Assembly (NCBI RefSeq): GCF_023006325.1
Contig: NZ_JAINDF010000004.1
Location: 186,001-250,000, forward strand
Length of the DNA: 64,000 nucleotides
Direction of reading: 5' to 3'
Source: Kordiimonas marina
GTDB taxonomy: Bacteria; Pseudomonadota; Alphaproteobacteria; Sphingomonadales; Kordiimonadaceae
Part shown: positions 1 to 10,498 of the stretch, in pieces
Layout: every line of letters starts with the position of its first letter
Numbering within the stretch: position 1 is the first letter of the stretch
Made by a program: the position numbers and the translations under genes
The notes under the pieces: model-generated
What the model saw: only the letters and a program-made list of their open reading frames with translations
Database searches by the model: none
Told to the model about the DNA's origin: nothing

Positions 1-1272
1 CGCGTCGGCCACGAAAGCATCCTCACCCTGTGCTGCTACGGCACGGGCTTCGAGGTCTTCCTTGGCCGGAGCTGCTTCGGCGGCTTCTTCAGCCACGTCT
101 TCCGCCTGCGGCTCAGCCTGGCGCTCGACCTCTTCCTCGGTCATCAGCACGGCAACTTCAGCGAGGGACTCGCTGACCGTTGCTTCCGCGGCTACTGCAG
201 TCTCCGTTTCTGCGGCAAGTTCGTCGGCAGCGTCGGCGGTTTCAACAACAGGTTCAGTCTGCGGCGCAGTTTCCCGGACAGGCCGGGGCGTATCAGCGGC
301 ACCCATGCCGCCTTCGATACCGGTTGCGACCACGGAGACCCGAAGCTTGCCTTCAAGGTCCTGGCTGAAGGCCGACCCGAAGACGATGAGCGCATCGGGG
401 TCTACCTGGTCACGGACCATGTTCACGGCTTCGTCGACTTCATAGAGCGTCATATCCATGCCGCCGGTGACGTTGATGATAACGCCCTTGGCCCCCATGA
501 GCGACGCTTCCTCCAGAAGCGGGTTCGAGATGGCAGCCGCTGCCGCGTCTTGTGCACGGGTTTCGCCTTCGGCTTCGCCCGTCCCCATCATCGCCTTGCC
601 CATTTCCGACATCACGGTGCGGACGTCGGCAAAGTCGAGGTTGATGAGGCCCGGCATGACCATCAGGTCGGTAATGCCCCGAACACCGGAATGCAGCACT
701 TCGTCAGCCATTTTGAAGGCGTCTGCGAAGGTGGTGCGCTCGTTCGCGACCCGGAACAGGTTCTGGTTCGGAATGATGATCAGCGTATCGACATGACCCG
801 CGAGTTCCGAGATGCCGGCTTCCGCGATCTTCATGCGGCGCCCGCCCTCAAACTGGAACGGTTTGGTGACGACACCGACGGTCAGGATGCCCTTGTCACG
901 GGCGCGCTTGGCGATAACCGGCGCCGCCCCCGTGCCGGTTCCGCCGCCCATGCCCGCGGTGATGAAGGCCATGTGGCAGCCGTTCAGCATGGCGTCGATA
1001 TTGTCCGATGCTTCTTCTGCGGCCGCTTCGCCGATCTTGGGCTGGGCGCCTGCGCCCAGGCCTTGCGTGATTTCGACGCCAAGCTGGATGCGGTTGTCGG
1101 CGGCCGCGTTGGCGAGCGCCTGAGCATCCGTGTTGGCGACGACGAAGTCCACACCCTGCAGTTCGGCGCGGATCATGTTGTTGACAGCGTTACAGCCCGC
1201 GCCGCCAACACCGATCACCGCGATCTTCGGGGTGAGTTCGGTCAGTTCCGTATTTTCAAAGTCGATTGACAT
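1..1272 (-). CDS. ftsZ: Cell division protein FtsZ (3' end outside window)
   Basis: FtsZ is the tubulin-like GTPase that polymerises into the cytoplasmic Z-ring and recruits the divisome. Reading the minus strand from the ATG at 1270-1272 gives [20 protein letters not shown], then the GTP-binding motif GGGTGTG near residue 105 and the usual tubulin-fold segments. About 424 codons lie in the window and the frame stays open to base 1, so the C-terminal FtsA/ZipA-binding tail is not visible. After about residue 320 it becomes a long Ala/Glu-rich acidic linker, as is common in alphaproteobacterial FtsZ. It is the last dcw gene, 72 bp downstream of ftsA. Family assignment is certain; only the C-terminus is missing. 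Confidence 0.97.
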   Translation of the reverse strand, partial: MSIDFENTELTELTPKIAVIGVGGAGCNAVNNMIRAELQGVDFVVANTDAQALANAAADNRIQLGVEITQGLGAGAQPKIGEAAAEEASDNIDAMLNGCHMAFITAGMGGGTGTGAAPVIAKRARDKGILTVGVVTKPFQFEGGRRMKIAEAGISELAGHVDTLIIIPNQNLFRVANERTTFADAFKMADEVLHSGVRGITDLMVMPGLINLDFADVRTVMSEMGKAMMGTGEAEGETRAQDAAAAAISNPLLEEASLMGAKGVIINVTGGMDMTLYEVDEAVNMVRDQVDPDALIVFGSAFSQDLEGKLRVSVVATGIEGGMGAADTPRPVRETAPQTEPVVETADAADELAAETETAVAAEATVSESLAEVAVLMTEEEVERQAEPQAEDVAEEAAEAAPAKEDLEARAVAAQGEDAFVADA

Positions 1273-1344
1273 TGCCCAATACCTCCGTTTGATCCTTTAT
1301 ATCCTGCCGAGTCGCGCGTTACCAGCGAATCGACACTTTGCCCG

Positions 1345-2610
1345 TCAAAAATTATTCCTGACCCATTGTGTCAGACGGTTGAAAGTACCGCCTGCCGGGC
1401 CTTTTACCTTTTCCGGCTTGTTCTTTTTGGCCGCATCCTGAACTGGCCTGCGAACCACATAGATGAGAAGGCCGAGTGCGGCCGAAAAACTGCTGGCCTG
1501 CGCCGCCTGCGGCAGACCGTCGATCACCTCCGGCCGACCGATACGCACCTGGCGGCCGAGCACGCGGCTCGCCAGGTCCCGGATACCTTCGGCTTGGGCG
1601 ACACCGCCCGTCAGCACCACACGCCGCCCGGCCACACCGGAGAAGCCCGATGCATCGAGCCGGTCACCGACAGTGGCGAGCAACAGTTCGAGTTCTTTCT
1701 GGATAACGCTGGTGAGCGCGCTTCTCGGCATCCGGGCGACACTGTCGCCGCCGCGTTCGCCAACCTGCGGCACTTCGATCTCCAGACGTTCATCCGCCGG
1801 ATCGACAACCGCCGCGCCGTTGAAAGTCTTGAGCCGCTCAGCCTGGTCGAACGGGGCCAAAAGTGCGCGGGCCACCTGTTCGGTGATCATGCTGCCACCC
1901 ATGGGCAGCACTTCCGCATGGACAAGCGCGCCCTGGGCAAAAACGGAAATACCCGTCGTCCCGGCGCCGATATCGATGCAGGCAGCACCCATTTTGGCTT
2001 CGTCCTCGACAAGCGTGGAAAGACCTGCCGCGAACGGCGCCAGAACCACCCCTGCCACACCAAGATGCGCCCGGCGCACACAGGCCTGCAGGTTCTGCAA
2101 GGGGCCGCTGTCGGCACTGACAACATGCAGGGCGACCGTCAACTTCTTGCCGTACATGCCGATAGGCGCCCGGACACCGAAATTGCCGTCCACCCCGTAG
2201 GCCGCGGCGAACATGTGCAGGATATTGTCTTCCTCCACATCCACGTCTTCGCGCGCCTTGGCGACGGCCCGATCGATATCAGCTTCGCTTACCGCATGGC
2301 CCGCGATATCAACCTGCACTTCGATGATCGTGCTTTTGGGTTCGCCGCCCGAGAAGGTCAGCCAGACATCGCTGATCGTGGTTCCAGCCATTTTTTCGGC
2401 CTGGTCGACGGAGGCGCGGATGGCTTTTTCCGTCATCTCCATATCAACGATGGCCCCAGAAGACACGCCGCCGCCATTGGCGCGGTTACCGACCCCGCGG
2501 ACATGGATGGCCCCTTCGGCATCGACCTCGGCAATCAGGCACGCAACCTTGGCCGAGCCGACATCGAGTGCGGCGATCATTCCTTCCTGGACTGGTTTCA
2601 GTGGCTTCAT
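1345..2610 (-). CDS. ftsA: Cell division protein FtsA
   Basis: FtsA is the actin-like ATPase that tethers FtsZ filaments to the inner face of the membrane. The 421-residue product starts MKPLKPVQEGMIAALDVGSA, with the actin phosphate-1 motif ALDVGSAKVACLIAEV near residues 14-29. It has an SHS2-like 1C region after residue 85 and the phosphate-2 motif CIDIGAGTTGISVF near residue 211. The C-terminal RLTQWVRNNF fits the membrane-targeting amphipathic helix. It lies 32 bp downstream of ftsQ and 72 bp upstream of ftsZ, the conserved order. Length and motifs are normal for the family. Confidence 0.97.
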   Translation of the reverse strand: MKPLKPVQEGMIAALDVGSAKVACLIAEVDAEGAIHVRGVGNRANGGGVSSGAIVDMEMTEKAIRASVDQAEKMAGTTISDVWLTFSGGEPKSTIIEVQVDIAGHAVSEADIDRAVAKAREDVDVEEDNILHMFAAAYGVDGNFGVRAPIGMYGKKLTVALHVVSADSGPLQNLQACVRRAHLGVAGVVLAPFAAGLSTLVEDEAKMGAACIDIGAGTTGISVFAQGALVHAEVLPMGGSMITEQVARALLAPFDQAERLKTFNGAAVVDPADERLEIEVPQVGERGGDSVARMPRSALTSVIQKELELLLATVGDRLDASGFSGVAGRRVVLTGGVAQAEGIRDLASRVLGRQVRIGRPEVIDGLPQAAQASSFSAALGLLIYVVRRPVQDAAKKNKPEKVKGPAGGTFNRLTQWVRNNF

Positions 2611-2642
2611 CTTTCCTACTCAACACACCTGGGTTGATTTGT

Positions 2643-3422
2643 TTACATGGTCCATTCTTCGCCCTTCATCTGGCGGTGGCCTTCGGGCGAAACGCGCAAG
2701 ACCATCCGGTCCTTCAGCCGCATGTCAATGACGCTGATTTCGCGTTCAAGCAAGCGGTGTTTGCGTTCAAATTCGATAAAACGGTTCCAGGCGGCTTCAG
2801 CGCCGTAGGGCTTCTGGTCTTCCTCCGGTAATTTCACCCGGATGCCGTTCGAAAAGATCAGGTCCCAGCGGCGTTCACCCACCCGCACGGCGCTGCGTAC
2901 ACGCGCTGCCAGTTCGGGGGATTTTTCGAGCATTGTCTCCAGCGCCTTCACGTGCGTCTGTGCACCATTGCCGACCACCAGCATCAGGTGGGCGAACTCA
3001 CCCAGGCCCTTGTCGGTGATCACCACCCCGTCCGGGTCGATCAGGCGGATCTTGCCGTGGTCCTGCCACAAAGCATAGGGCTGGCGTTCATGCAGGCGGA
3101 TATTCAACTCCCCCGGCAGCACACGGGTTACTTCCGCGCGTTTGACCCACGGCAATGCCTCCAGCTTCTTCTGGATCTGGCCGAGGTCGATGGCGAGAAG
3201 CGGCACACCGGTGTCAACATCGAGCGCGGCCAGCACATCCGAGCGCTTGCTGCGGTCGATCCCGTCAATCTTGAGGTTTTCAAGGACAAAACCGGCATCC
3301 CGCGTGCCTTCGACGAACAAGTTTTCCATCGACGGCGCCGCCACGACCGCATAGATGGCGGCCGGCGCCAAAAGCATCAGCGTCAGGAACATACCCCAAT
3401 GGTGCCTGATTGCAGTCCTCAT
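2643..3422 (-). CDS. ftsQ: Cell division protein FtsQ
   Basis: FtsQ is the bitopic divisome protein that links early cytoplasmic and late periplasmic division proteins. The 259-residue product has one membrane segment near residues 10-28. A POTRA-like domain follows at about residues 45-115 (VLENLKIDGI to LNIRLHERQP), then the FtsQ/DivIB beta domain. The cytoplasmic N-terminus is only about ten residues, shorter than in many alphaproteobacteria; the start is set by an ATGA overlap with the murB stop and no better upstream start is seen. In many relatives ddl sits between murB and ftsQ, but here the two genes overlap directly. Confidence 0.93.
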   Translation of the reverse strand: MRTAIRHHWGMFLTLMLLAPAAIYAVVAAPSMENLFVEGTRDAGFVLENLKIDGIDRSKRSDVLAALDVDTGVPLLAIDLGQIQKKLEALPWVKRAEVTRVLPGELNIRLHERQPYALWQDHGKIRLIDPDGVVITDKGLGEFAHLMLVVGNGAQTHVKALETMLEKSPELAARVRSAVRVGERRWDLIFSNGIRVKLPEEDQKPYGAEAAWNRFIEFERKHRLLEREISVIDMRLKDRMVLRVSPEGHRQMKGEEWTM

Positions 3423-4360
3423 GCCTTTTGGCCTCCCGCATTATGGTTGCCGAGAATGCGGATTTCCCATTCGAGTTCCACACCCGTTTCTTCCTTCACC
3501 CGCTTGCGGACCATCTCGCCCAGCGTTTCGATGTCTTCCGCGCTGGCATCGCCGTGGTTGATCAGGAAATTGCAGTGCTTTTCCGAAACCTGCGCCCCGC
3601 CAACCCGGAGGCCGCGGCAGCCCGCCTTGTCGATCAGCTCCCAGGCTTTCATGCCGTCCGGGTTCTTGAAGGTGCTGCCGCCGGTGCGCGTGCCGATCGG
3701 CTGGCTTTCCTGCCGCTCGCTCATGATGCGCGCCATCTCGGCATTGATGTCATCCACATTGCCTGCCCGCCCCTGCAAGGAGCCGCTCAGGATGATCATG
3801 GCATCCGTGATCGCGCTTTCGCGGTAGCGATAGTCGAAATCCTCAGGCCGCAGTTCATGAACATGGCCATAGCGGTCGACCGCATGGGCATGCAGGAGGG
3901 CATCCTTGACCTCGGCCCCATAGGCCCCGGCATTCATGCGGAGCGCGCCGCCGATGGTACCGGGAACCCCAACCAGGAATTCAAGGCCAGTCAGCCCTGC
4001 CCGCGCGGCAGCCTTGGCAACATGCACGTCCATGGCCGCAGCCCCGGCTTTCACCACATCGCCGCGAATGACGATATTGGCAAACGCCCGGCCAAGACGG
4101 AGCACGACACCATCCACGCCGCCATCACGGACCAACAGGTTGGAGCCGACACCGATAACGGTAAGCGGCACATCCCCCGGCAAATGCCGCAGGAAAGCCA
4201 CAAGGTCCGCCTCATCGGCCGGCTCGAACAGCACGTCGGCCTCGCCTCCGGTCCGGAACCAGCTAAGCCGGGCCAGCGGTGCCTTCTTGACAAGCCGGCC
4301 ACGGACATGCGGCAGGCTGTCGAGAAAACTCAATTTTTTCTGTTCAGCCATCAGTTTCAC
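3419..4360 (-). CDS. murB: UDP-N-acetylenolpyruvoylglucosamine reductase MurB
   Basis: MurB is the cytoplasmic FAD enzyme that reduces UDP-GlcNAc-enolpyruvate to UDP-MurNAc with NADPH. The 313-residue product has the PCMH-type FAD-binding fold: [15 protein letters not shown] near residue 83 and the [18 protein letters not shown] segment. The catalytic-serine motif [12 protein letters not shown] follows near residue 225. The short length and single-loop C-terminal part fit the type IIb enzymes common in alphaproteobacteria. It overlaps murC by 4 bases upstream and ftsQ by 4 bases downstream, so all three are probably translationally coupled. Confidence 0.97.
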   Translation of the reverse strand: MKLMAEQKKLSFLDSLPHVRGRLVKKAPLARLSWFRTGGEADVLFEPADEADLVAFLRHLPGDVPLTVIGVGSNLLVRDGGVDGVVLRLGRAFANIVIRGDVVKAGAAAMDVHVAKAAARAGLTGLEFLVGVPGTIGGALRMNAGAYGAEVKDALLHAHAVDRYGHVHELRPEDFDYRYRESAITDAMIILSGSLQGRAGNVDDINAEMARIMSERQESQPIGTRTGGSTFKNPDGMKAWELIDKAGCRGLRVGGAQVSEKHCNFLINHGDASAEDIETLGEMVRKRVKEETGVELEWEIRILGNHNAGGQKA

Positions 4361-5778
4361 CCCTCATGGTTACCCCCAAGTTTCACCAATGCGTCCGGCA
4401 GGTCGTTCGCCCACTTACTGATCGACCCAGCCCCAAGACACACAACAACGTCCCCCTCCGACGCGTGACGGCGGATGGCGTCTGCGAGGTCGCTTTCGCC
4501 CTCAATCGCTTCGACATGACGGTGGCCATGGGCCTTAAGCCCCTCAACCAGATGGTCACGGTCCGCGCCTTCAATCGGCTGCTCGCCCGCTTCATAAACC
4601 GGCGCGACAAGCACAGCGTCAGCATCGTTGAAGCAGGTACAGAATTCTTCGAAAAGGCTATGAAGCCGGCTGTAGCGGTGCGGCTGGACAACCGCGATAA
4701 CCTTATGGTCGAAACTGTCGCGCGCGGCTTTGAGGACCGCCGCGATCTCGACCGGGTGATGGCCGTAATCGTCGATGATGGTGACACCGTCCACCACGCC
4801 CGTGCGGGTGAAGCGGCGTTTAACCCCGCCGAAATTCTTGAAAGCGGCGCGGAGCACGTCATCAGATGCGTTCATCTCAAGCCCGACCGCGATGGCCGCC
4901 AGGGCGTTCTGAACATTGTGCTGCCCCGGCATCGGCAGGCTGATATTCGCAATTACACGGTCCTCGCCGTCAGCCCGCGCGCGCACCACCGCATCGAAGG
5001 TCACCACCCCCGCCTTGGACCGGATATTGGTTGCGCGGACATCCGCCTGCGCCGACAGGCCATAGGTGACAAAGCGGCGACCCCGGATATGGGAAATCAA
5101 CGCCTGCACTTCCGGGTGGTCGATGCACAGGATAGCGGCGCCATAAAAGGGCACGCGCTCCACAAAGGTGCGGAAGGCTTCCTTTTCGGCTTCGAACGTG
5201 CCGTAGAAATCCAGATGCTCGGCATCCATGTTGGTGACGACGGCAATGGTCGCCGGCAGCTTGACGAAGGTACCGTCGCTTTCATCGGCTTCAACCACCA
5301 TCCACTCGCCTTCACCCAGGCGCGTGTTGGTGCCGTAGCTGTTGATGATGCCGCCATTGATCACCGTCGGGTCGATACCCGCGGCTTCCAGAACGGTGGC
5401 AACCATCGAAGTCGTTGTGGTCTTGCCGTGGGTTCCCGCGACCGAGACACACCATTTCAGGCGCATCAGTTCCGCCAGCATCTCGGCCCGGCGGACAACC
5501 GGGATCATCCGGGCGCGCGCTTCCACCACCTCCGGGTTGTCTTCCTTGATCGCGGAAGAAACCACCACGACGCGGGCATCGCCAAGGTTTTCGGCCTTTT
5601 GTCCGATCTTCACCTCGATGCCCAGCTTCCGGAGGCGCTGCACATTCGCACTTTCGGACGCATCCGAGCCCTGTACGCTATAGTCCAGGTTATGCAAGAC
5701 TTCCGCGATACCGGACATGCCGATACCGCCGATACCGACGAAGTGAATCATGCCAATGTCGAACGGAATACCGCGCAT
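4357..5778 (-). CDS. murC: UDP-N-acetylmuramate--L-alanine ligase MurC
   Basis: MurC is the cytoplasmic ATP-dependent ligase that adds L-Ala to UDP-MurNAc, the first stem-peptide step. The 473-residue product begins with the Rossmann motif [12 protein letters not shown] near residue 12. The Mur-ligase P-loop [11 protein letters not shown] lies at about residues 114-124, then the central-domain segment EADESDGTF and a complete C-terminal domain including VVQPHRYSR. Full P-loop and full length contrast with the decayed ligase in the murF position of the same operon. The start shares one base with the murG stop. Confidence 0.98.
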   Translation of the reverse strand: MRGIPFDIGMIHFVGIGGIGMSGIAEVLHNLDYSVQGSDASESANVQRLRKLGIEVKIGQKAENLGDARVVVVSSAIKEDNPEVVEARARMIPVVRRAEMLAELMRLKWCVSVAGTHGKTTTTSMVATVLEAAGIDPTVINGGIINSYGTNTRLGEGEWMVVEADESDGTFVKLPATIAVVTNMDAEHLDFYGTFEAEKEAFRTFVERVPFYGAAILCIDHPEVQALISHIRGRRFVTYGLSAQADVRATNIRSKAGVVTFDAVVRARADGEDRVIANISLPMPGQHNVQNALAAIAVGLEMNASDDVLRAAFKNFGGVKRRFTRTGVVDGVTIIDDYGHHPVEIAAVLKAARDSFDHKVIAVVQPHRYSRLHSLFEEFCTCFNDADAVLVAPVYEAGEQPIEGADRDHLVEGLKAHGHRHVEAIEGESDLADAIRRHASEGDVVVCLGAGSISKWANDLPDALVKLGGNHEG

Positions 5779-6887
5779 CAGGCTTTACCCTCTTTCTTAC
5801 TGATACTGATTACAAGCGCTGCCAGCTCATCAGCCGCATTGAGCCGCGCCAGCGTGCGCATATTCTCGGAAGCATCCCTCAGGGCGCCCATATCGGAGAA
5901 AAGTGTCTCCAGCTTTTCGTGGAGCGCTTCGACCGTGAAGGCTTTTTCTTCCATCATCCAACCGGCCCGCGCGGCGACCACCGCTTCAGCATTCGCCCGC
6001 TGGTGATCATCCGCCGCGATAGCCAGTGGCACAAGGATCGCCGGGCGGCCCATGGCCGTCAGCTCCGCCAGCGTGGAAGCGCCTGCCCGGCAGATCACAA
6101 GCTGGCTGCGGGTCAGCACTGAGCCAACATCATCAAAATAGGGTTGCACCCGCGCGCGAATGCCCGCCGCCTTATAGGCTTCGGTGACACGCTCCAGGTC
6201 TTCCGGCCGTGCCTGGTGAATAACGTCGAACCGGTGGCGGCAATCGTTCCCGAACGCCGCCAGCGCCGCGGGAACCACATCCGACAGGATGCGCGCGCCC
6301 TGGCTGCCGCCGAGGATGAAAACACGGATATCCCCTGCCCCAAGCGGCACGGCATAGGCAAGGTTCGCAAGCTTGGCGATCATCTGCCGGACCGGGTTTC
6401 CGGTCACCACCGTATGCACCCATTCAGGCACGCGCTGGGTATAGGTGACGCTGAGCGCCACAGCCGCAGCATGTTCGGCCATATGACGGTTAACCCGGCC
6501 AAGAACGGCATTCTGTTCATGCAGGACATACGGAATTCTGAGGCTCCGCGCCGCCAGAACCGCCGGCAGCGATGGGTAGCCACCAAAGCCGACCACGACA
6601 TCCGGCCGCTCGGCCTTGAAACGCTTACGCACCTGCAAAGTGCTTTTGCCGATACTGACAAGCGCCTTCAGCTTACCGACAAGCCCCCCTGCCATATGGC
6701 TGGTGGCATCAAGGACAAACCGGTCGAACCCGGCGAGCGCATTGCCGATGGCATCCCCGCGCTTGTCGGTGATGAGCGACACTTTGCAGCCTTTATTCTT
6801 GAGCACGCCAGCGACGGCCTCCGCGGGCATCATATGCCCGCCGGTGCCCCCGGCTGCCAGAACGATATAGGGCGTGCCTGCGCTCAT
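5778..6887 (-). CDS. murG: Lipid II synthase MurG
   Basis: MurG is the GT28 glycosyltransferase on the cytoplasmic membrane face that adds GlcNAc to lipid I to make lipid II. The 369-residue product has the N-terminal glycine-rich motif [12 protein letters not shown] near residue 12 and [19 protein letters not shown] near residue 95. The donor-site segments ILGGSQGAR and [22 protein letters not shown] are also present. It overlaps ftsW by four bases and touches murC, inside the dcw operon. Nothing unusual is seen. Confidence 0.98.
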   Translation of the reverse strand: MSAGTPYIVLAAGGTGGHMMPAEAVAGVLKNKGCKVSLITDKRGDAIGNALAGFDRFVLDATSHMAGGLVGKLKALVSIGKSTLQVRKRFKAERPDVVVGFGGYPSLPAVLAARSLRIPYVLHEQNAVLGRVNRHMAEHAAAVALSVTYTQRVPEWVHTVVTGNPVRQMIAKLANLAYAVPLGAGDIRVFILGGSQGARILSDVVPAALAAFGNDCRHRFDVIHQARPEDLERVTEAYKAAGIRARVQPYFDDVGSVLTRSQLVICRAGASTLAELTAMGRPAILVPLAIAADDHQRANAEAVVAARAGWMMEEKAFTVEALHEKLETLFSDMGALRDASENMRTLARLNAADELAALVISISKKEGKA

Positions 6888-8035
6888 TCAGCCGCCCTCC
6901 AGCCAATGGGATCGGTGCCCGGACGAATAAAGCGGTTCCGGCGCGTGAGCGCCAGCACCATACCCATGCCGATCGCCAGCGCAACCATCGAGGACCCACC
7001 ATAGGAGACAAACGGCAGGGTCATACCCTTGGACGGCAGAAGCGCCAGGTTCACGCCGACGTTGATCAACGTCTGCAGGCCGAACTGCATAATGAGGCCA
7101 GCCGCCGCCATCAGGCGGAACGGGTTTTCCTCTTCCAGAAGGTGGGCAAGCCCGCGAACCACAAGCCCCGCGAACAGGGTCAGCAGCATTACGCAGGCGA
7201 TGGCGCCGAACTCTTCGCCCATCACCGCGAAGATATAGTCGGTGTGCGCGTCCGGCAGGCTGAGCTTCACAACACCTTCACCCGGGCCAGTGCCCAGAAG
7301 GCCGCCCGAATGGAACGCCTGAATAGCCTTGTCCGCCTGATAGGTGTCCCCGCTTGCCGGGTTGATGAAACGGTCGATCCGGCTGGCGACGTGCGGCAGA
7401 AGCGCATAGCCCATGCCGACACCAACCAGCCCGGTCAACCCCGCAACCGTCAGCCACATCAGCGGCAGCCCGGCAATGGCCATCTGCGCGAAGAAGACAG
7501 CACTGATCAGCACGGTTTGCCCGAAGTCAGGCTGTGAAATCAGGAGGGCGACCACGACGGCATAGATGCCGAACGCGACACGCTTGGCCGGAATGCTGTC
7601 ATCCGTGAACTGGGCCGAGAGGATCCAGGCGGTGACGACGAAGAAGAAGGGCTTCAGGAATTCGGACGGCTGCAACGTGAAACTGCCGATCTGGAGCCAG
7701 CGGGTCGCGCCCTTGATTTCCGGCCCGACGAACAGTGTCGCCAGCATAAGGATCATCATCACCGGCAGGCCAATGATGGCCATCCGGCGCACAAGCGCGG
7801 TCGACAGCATGGAAATACCGAATATGGTGACCAGCCCCACCCCCAGGAAGAAGGCCTGGCGCTTGACGAAATGAAACGGGTCGAGACCGATCCGCTCGGC
7901 CACCGCCGGGCTTGCGGTCAGCGTCAGCCAGATACCGACCATCACCAGCGCCAGGATCAGAACCAGCATCAAGCGGTCCACAGTCCACCACCAGCGGGAG
8001 ACCAGCGAATTGTCATTGCGCGAAAAGGCAATCAT
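6884..8035 (-). CDS. ftsW: SEDS glycan polymerase FtsW
   Basis: FtsW is the multipass membrane lipid II polymerase that works with FtsI in septal peptidoglycan synthesis. The 383-residue product has about ten hydrophobic segments and family signatures such as GATRWLQIGSFTLQPSEFLK (residues about 112-131). Near the C-terminus are LLPSKGMTLPFVSYGGSS and the last transmembrane helix. Four-base overlaps with murD upstream and murG downstream place it firmly in the operon. Full length and intact. Confidence 0.97.
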   Translation of the reverse strand: MIAFSRNDNSLVSRWWWTVDRLMLVLILALVMVGIWLTLTASPAVAERIGLDPFHFVKRQAFFLGVGLVTIFGISMLSTALVRRMAIIGLPVMMILMLATLFVGPEIKGATRWLQIGSFTLQPSEFLKPFFFVVTAWILSAQFTDDSIPAKRVAFGIYAVVVALLISQPDFGQTVLISAVFFAQMAIAGLPLMWLTVAGLTGLVGVGMGYALLPHVASRIDRFINPASGDTYQADKAIQAFHSGGLLGTGPGEGVVKLSLPDAHTDYIFAVMGEEFGAIACVMLLTLFAGLVVRGLAHLLEEENPFRLMAAAGLIMQFGLQTLINVGVNLALLPSKGMTLPFVSYGGSSMVALAIGMGMVLALTRRNRFIRPGTDPIGWRAAE

Positions 8036-9399
8036 GCGTCCGCTCCCTTCATGAGGCCCTCAACAAGGGCACGGAAGGTGGCGCCCCTGTGCTCGAAATC
8101 CCGAAACTGGTCAAAGGCGGGGCATGCAGGTGACAGGAGAACCGTATCCCCGTCCGCCGCATCGGCACGGGCCAGCTCCAGCGCATGGGCCAGATCATGG
8201 CAATCGATATAATCGACATGGCCGTTGATACCGGAGGCGATAGCGTCTGCCGCCTCACCGATCAGATAGGCGCGCTTCACATTGCCCATATGGGCTGCGA
8301 GCGCATCGAAGCTTTTATCCTTCGGCCTGCCACCCGCGATCCAGAGGATGCTGCGGAAGGAGCCGAGCGCGCGCTCGGCGGCGTCGACATTGGTCGCTTT
8401 GCTGTCGTTGACGTAGCGAACACCGTCTATCGTGGCGATCACTTCCTGCCGGTGCGCAAGGCCCGGGAAGCTCTCGAACGCGGCCAGAATGGCCTCCGGC
8501 GCAAAGCCGAGCAAGCGCCCGGCCCCATATGCCACAGCCGCATTCTGCCAGTTATGGCGGCCTCTGAGCACGGTCAGACCGGCAATGCTGCCGACCGCCG
8601 TGGCCGTGCCGTCCCGGTCATCGATCAGCATCCCGTCCTCGGTGACATAAATGCCGCTGGGGGCGGTTTTCATCACCGACACGGGAACGGCCCTGTCGCC
8701 GAGTTCCGCGGCGATGGCGGCCCCGTAGGCGTCATCCACCCCGATGATGGCGGCAGCACCCGGGCGCTGCATATCAAACAGCTTGCGCTTGGCGGCAACA
8801 TAACCGGCCATATCGCCGTGCCTGTCCAGATGGTCAGGCGTGATGTTCAGAAGAATGGCGATATCGGCGGTGAAAGACCGGGTCAGGTCGATCTGGAACG
8901 ACGACATTTCAAAGACATAGACGCCATCTTCCGGCAAAGCGTCGAGCGACAGGATACCTGTGCCGATATTGCCACCGATGGCCGCCGGGCGACCGCAGGC
9001 CGCAACCATATGGCCGATCAGCGCCGTGGTGGTCGACTTGCCGTTGGTGCCGGTAACCGCCACCGTTTTGTGCGCAGGCAGTTCAGCCCGCGCGGCTTCG
9101 AATACATCGAAATCGCTGATCGTCGGCACCCCTGCGCCTTGCGCCTTTTTGACAAGCGTGTGCGGCTCAGGGTGCGTCAGCGGCACGCCCGGGGCCAGCA
9201 TCAGGGCATCAAGGGTTTTGAAATCCAGAGCGTAAAGGTCATCAGCATGGGGAACCGCCGCTTTCTGGCGATCGACATTGTCATCCCACGCGTGAACATG
9301 GGCGCCACTTGCCTTCAGCGCCTCAACGGCTGCAAGCCCGGTCCGAGCGAGGCCAAAGACCCCGACGTCCTTGCCCTTATATGCCGATGCCGTGATCAT
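8032..9399 (-). CDS. murD: UDP-MurNAc-L-Ala--D-glutamate ligase MurD
   Basis: MurD adds D-Glu to UDP-MurNAc-L-Ala in the cytoplasm, using ATP. The 455-residue product has VGVFGLARTGLAAVEAL near residue 12 in the UDP-binding domain. The P-loop VTGTNGKSTTTALIG sits at about residues 115-129, followed by NITPDHLDRHGDM in the central domain and a complete C-terminal domain with VNDSKATNVDAAERAL and the LLSPACPAFDQF motif. It lies 7 bp from mraY and overlaps ftsW by 4 bases. Intact by length and motifs. Confidence 0.98.
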   Translation of the reverse strand: MITASAYKGKDVGVFGLARTGLAAVEALKASGAHVHAWDDNVDRQKAAVPHADDLYALDFKTLDALMLAPGVPLTHPEPHTLVKKAQGAGVPTISDFDVFEAARAELPAHKTVAVTGTNGKSTTTALIGHMVAACGRPAAIGGNIGTGILSLDALPEDGVYVFEMSSFQIDLTRSFTADIAILLNITPDHLDRHGDMAGYVAAKRKLFDMQRPGAAAIIGVDDAYGAAIAAELGDRAVPVSVMKTAPSGIYVTEDGMLIDDRDGTATAVGSIAGLTVLRGRHNWQNAAVAYGAGRLLGFAPEAILAAFESFPGLAHRQEVIATIDGVRYVNDSKATNVDAAERALGSFRSILWIAGGRPKDKSFDALAAHMGNVKRAYLIGEAADAIASGINGHVDYIDCHDLAHALELARADAADGDTVLLSPACPAFDQFRDFEHRGATFRALVEGLMKGADA

Positions 9400-9406
9400 T
9401 TACGCC

Positions 9407-10483
9407 TTACCTCAGCTTCAGGGTTGCAAGGCCTACAAGGGCCAGGATGACGGAGATGATCCAGAAGCGGATAACGATGGTGGGTTCGGCCCAGCCCTTC
9501 TGTTCATAGTGGTGATGGAGGGGCGCCATGCGGAACACGCGCTTGCCGGTCAGCTTGAAGGAAGCGACCTGCACGATCACCGAAATGGTCTCAAGCCAGA
9601 ACAGGCCGCCGATGATGCCGAGCACGATCTCATGCTTGGTGACAACCGCCATGGACGCGAGCGCGCCGCCGAGGGCAAGCGACCCCGTGTCTCCCATAAA
9701 GACCATGGCAGGCGGGGCGTTGAACCACAGGAAGCCGAGCCCTGCGCCGATCATGGCCCCCGCCAGCACAGCGAGTTCGCCGGCGCCTGCCACATAAGGC
9801 ACACCAAGATAAGCCGTATAGACCGTACTGCCGACAAGATAGGCGATAAGGCCGAAAGCCGAAGCCGCAATGATCACCGGCACGATGGCAAGACCGTCCA
9901 GCCCATCGGTCAGGTTCACGGCATTGCCGCCCCACACCATGACCAGCATGGCGAAAGGCACATAGAAAATGCCCATGTTGATCAGGTAATTCTTGAGGAA
10001 CGGCAGCGCCAGCGTGTCGCCGTTGATCGTGGAAATCCAGTAGGCGACAGCACCCGTGACCAGGAACTCCAGCAGGAGCCGCAGCTTGCCCGGAACCCCG
10101 GCCGAGGTGCGCTTCGTCACCTTAAGATAGTCATCAACGAAGCCTATAGCCCCGAACGAGAGCGTGACGATCATCACCGCCCAGACATAGGGGTTGGAAA
10201 GGTCCGCCCACAGGAAGGTGGAAACGCCAAACGCCAGCAGGATCATGAAGCCGCCCATCGTCGGCGTGCCAGCCTTGGTGATGATATGGCTTTGCGGGCC
10301 GTCCTCGCGGATCGGCTGGCCCTTCTTCTGCTTGGCCTTGAGCCAGCGGATGATGCCGGGGCCGAAAATGAAGCAGATGATCAGCGCGGTCAGCACCGCG
10401 CCACCCGTGCGGAACGTCAGGTAACGGAACAGGTTGAACATGCCACCATGTTCGGAATATTGGCTGAGCAGATTATAAAGCAT
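9407..10483 (-). CDS. mraY: Phospho-N-acetylmuramoyl-pentapeptide transferase MraY
   Basis: MraY is the integral membrane enzyme that transfers phospho-MurNAc-peptide from UDP to undecaprenyl phosphate, giving lipid I. The 358-residue product has about ten membrane segments. The conserved loops are present: [12 protein letters not shown] near residue 73, the paired aspartates in GFVDDYLKV near residue 114, [10 protein letters not shown] near residue 190, and MAPLHHHYE near the C-terminus. It starts 15 bp after the murF-like gene. MraY is intact, so the cell still makes lipid I even though the neighbouring murF-like gene is decayed; an MurF activity or a different stem peptide must therefore be supplied. 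Confidence 0.98.
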   Translation of the reverse strand: MLYNLLSQYSEHGGMFNLFRYLTFRTGGAVLTALIICFIFGPGIIRWLKAKQKKGQPIREDGPQSHIITKAGTPTMGGFMILLAFGVSTFLWADLSNPYVWAVMIVTLSFGAIGFVDDYLKVTKRTSAGVPGKLRLLLEFLVTGAVAYWISTINGDTLALPFLKNYLINMGIFYVPFAMLVMVWGGNAVNLTDGLDGLAIVPVIIAASAFGLIAYLVGSTVYTAYLGVPYVAGAGELAVLAGAMIGAGLGFLWFNAPPAMVFMGDTGSLALGGALASMAVVTKHEIVLGIIGGLFWLETISVIVQVASFKLTGKRVFRMAPLHHHYEQKGWAEPTIVIRFWIISVILALVGLATLKLR

Positions 10484-10498
10484 GTTCCTTACTCCCTA

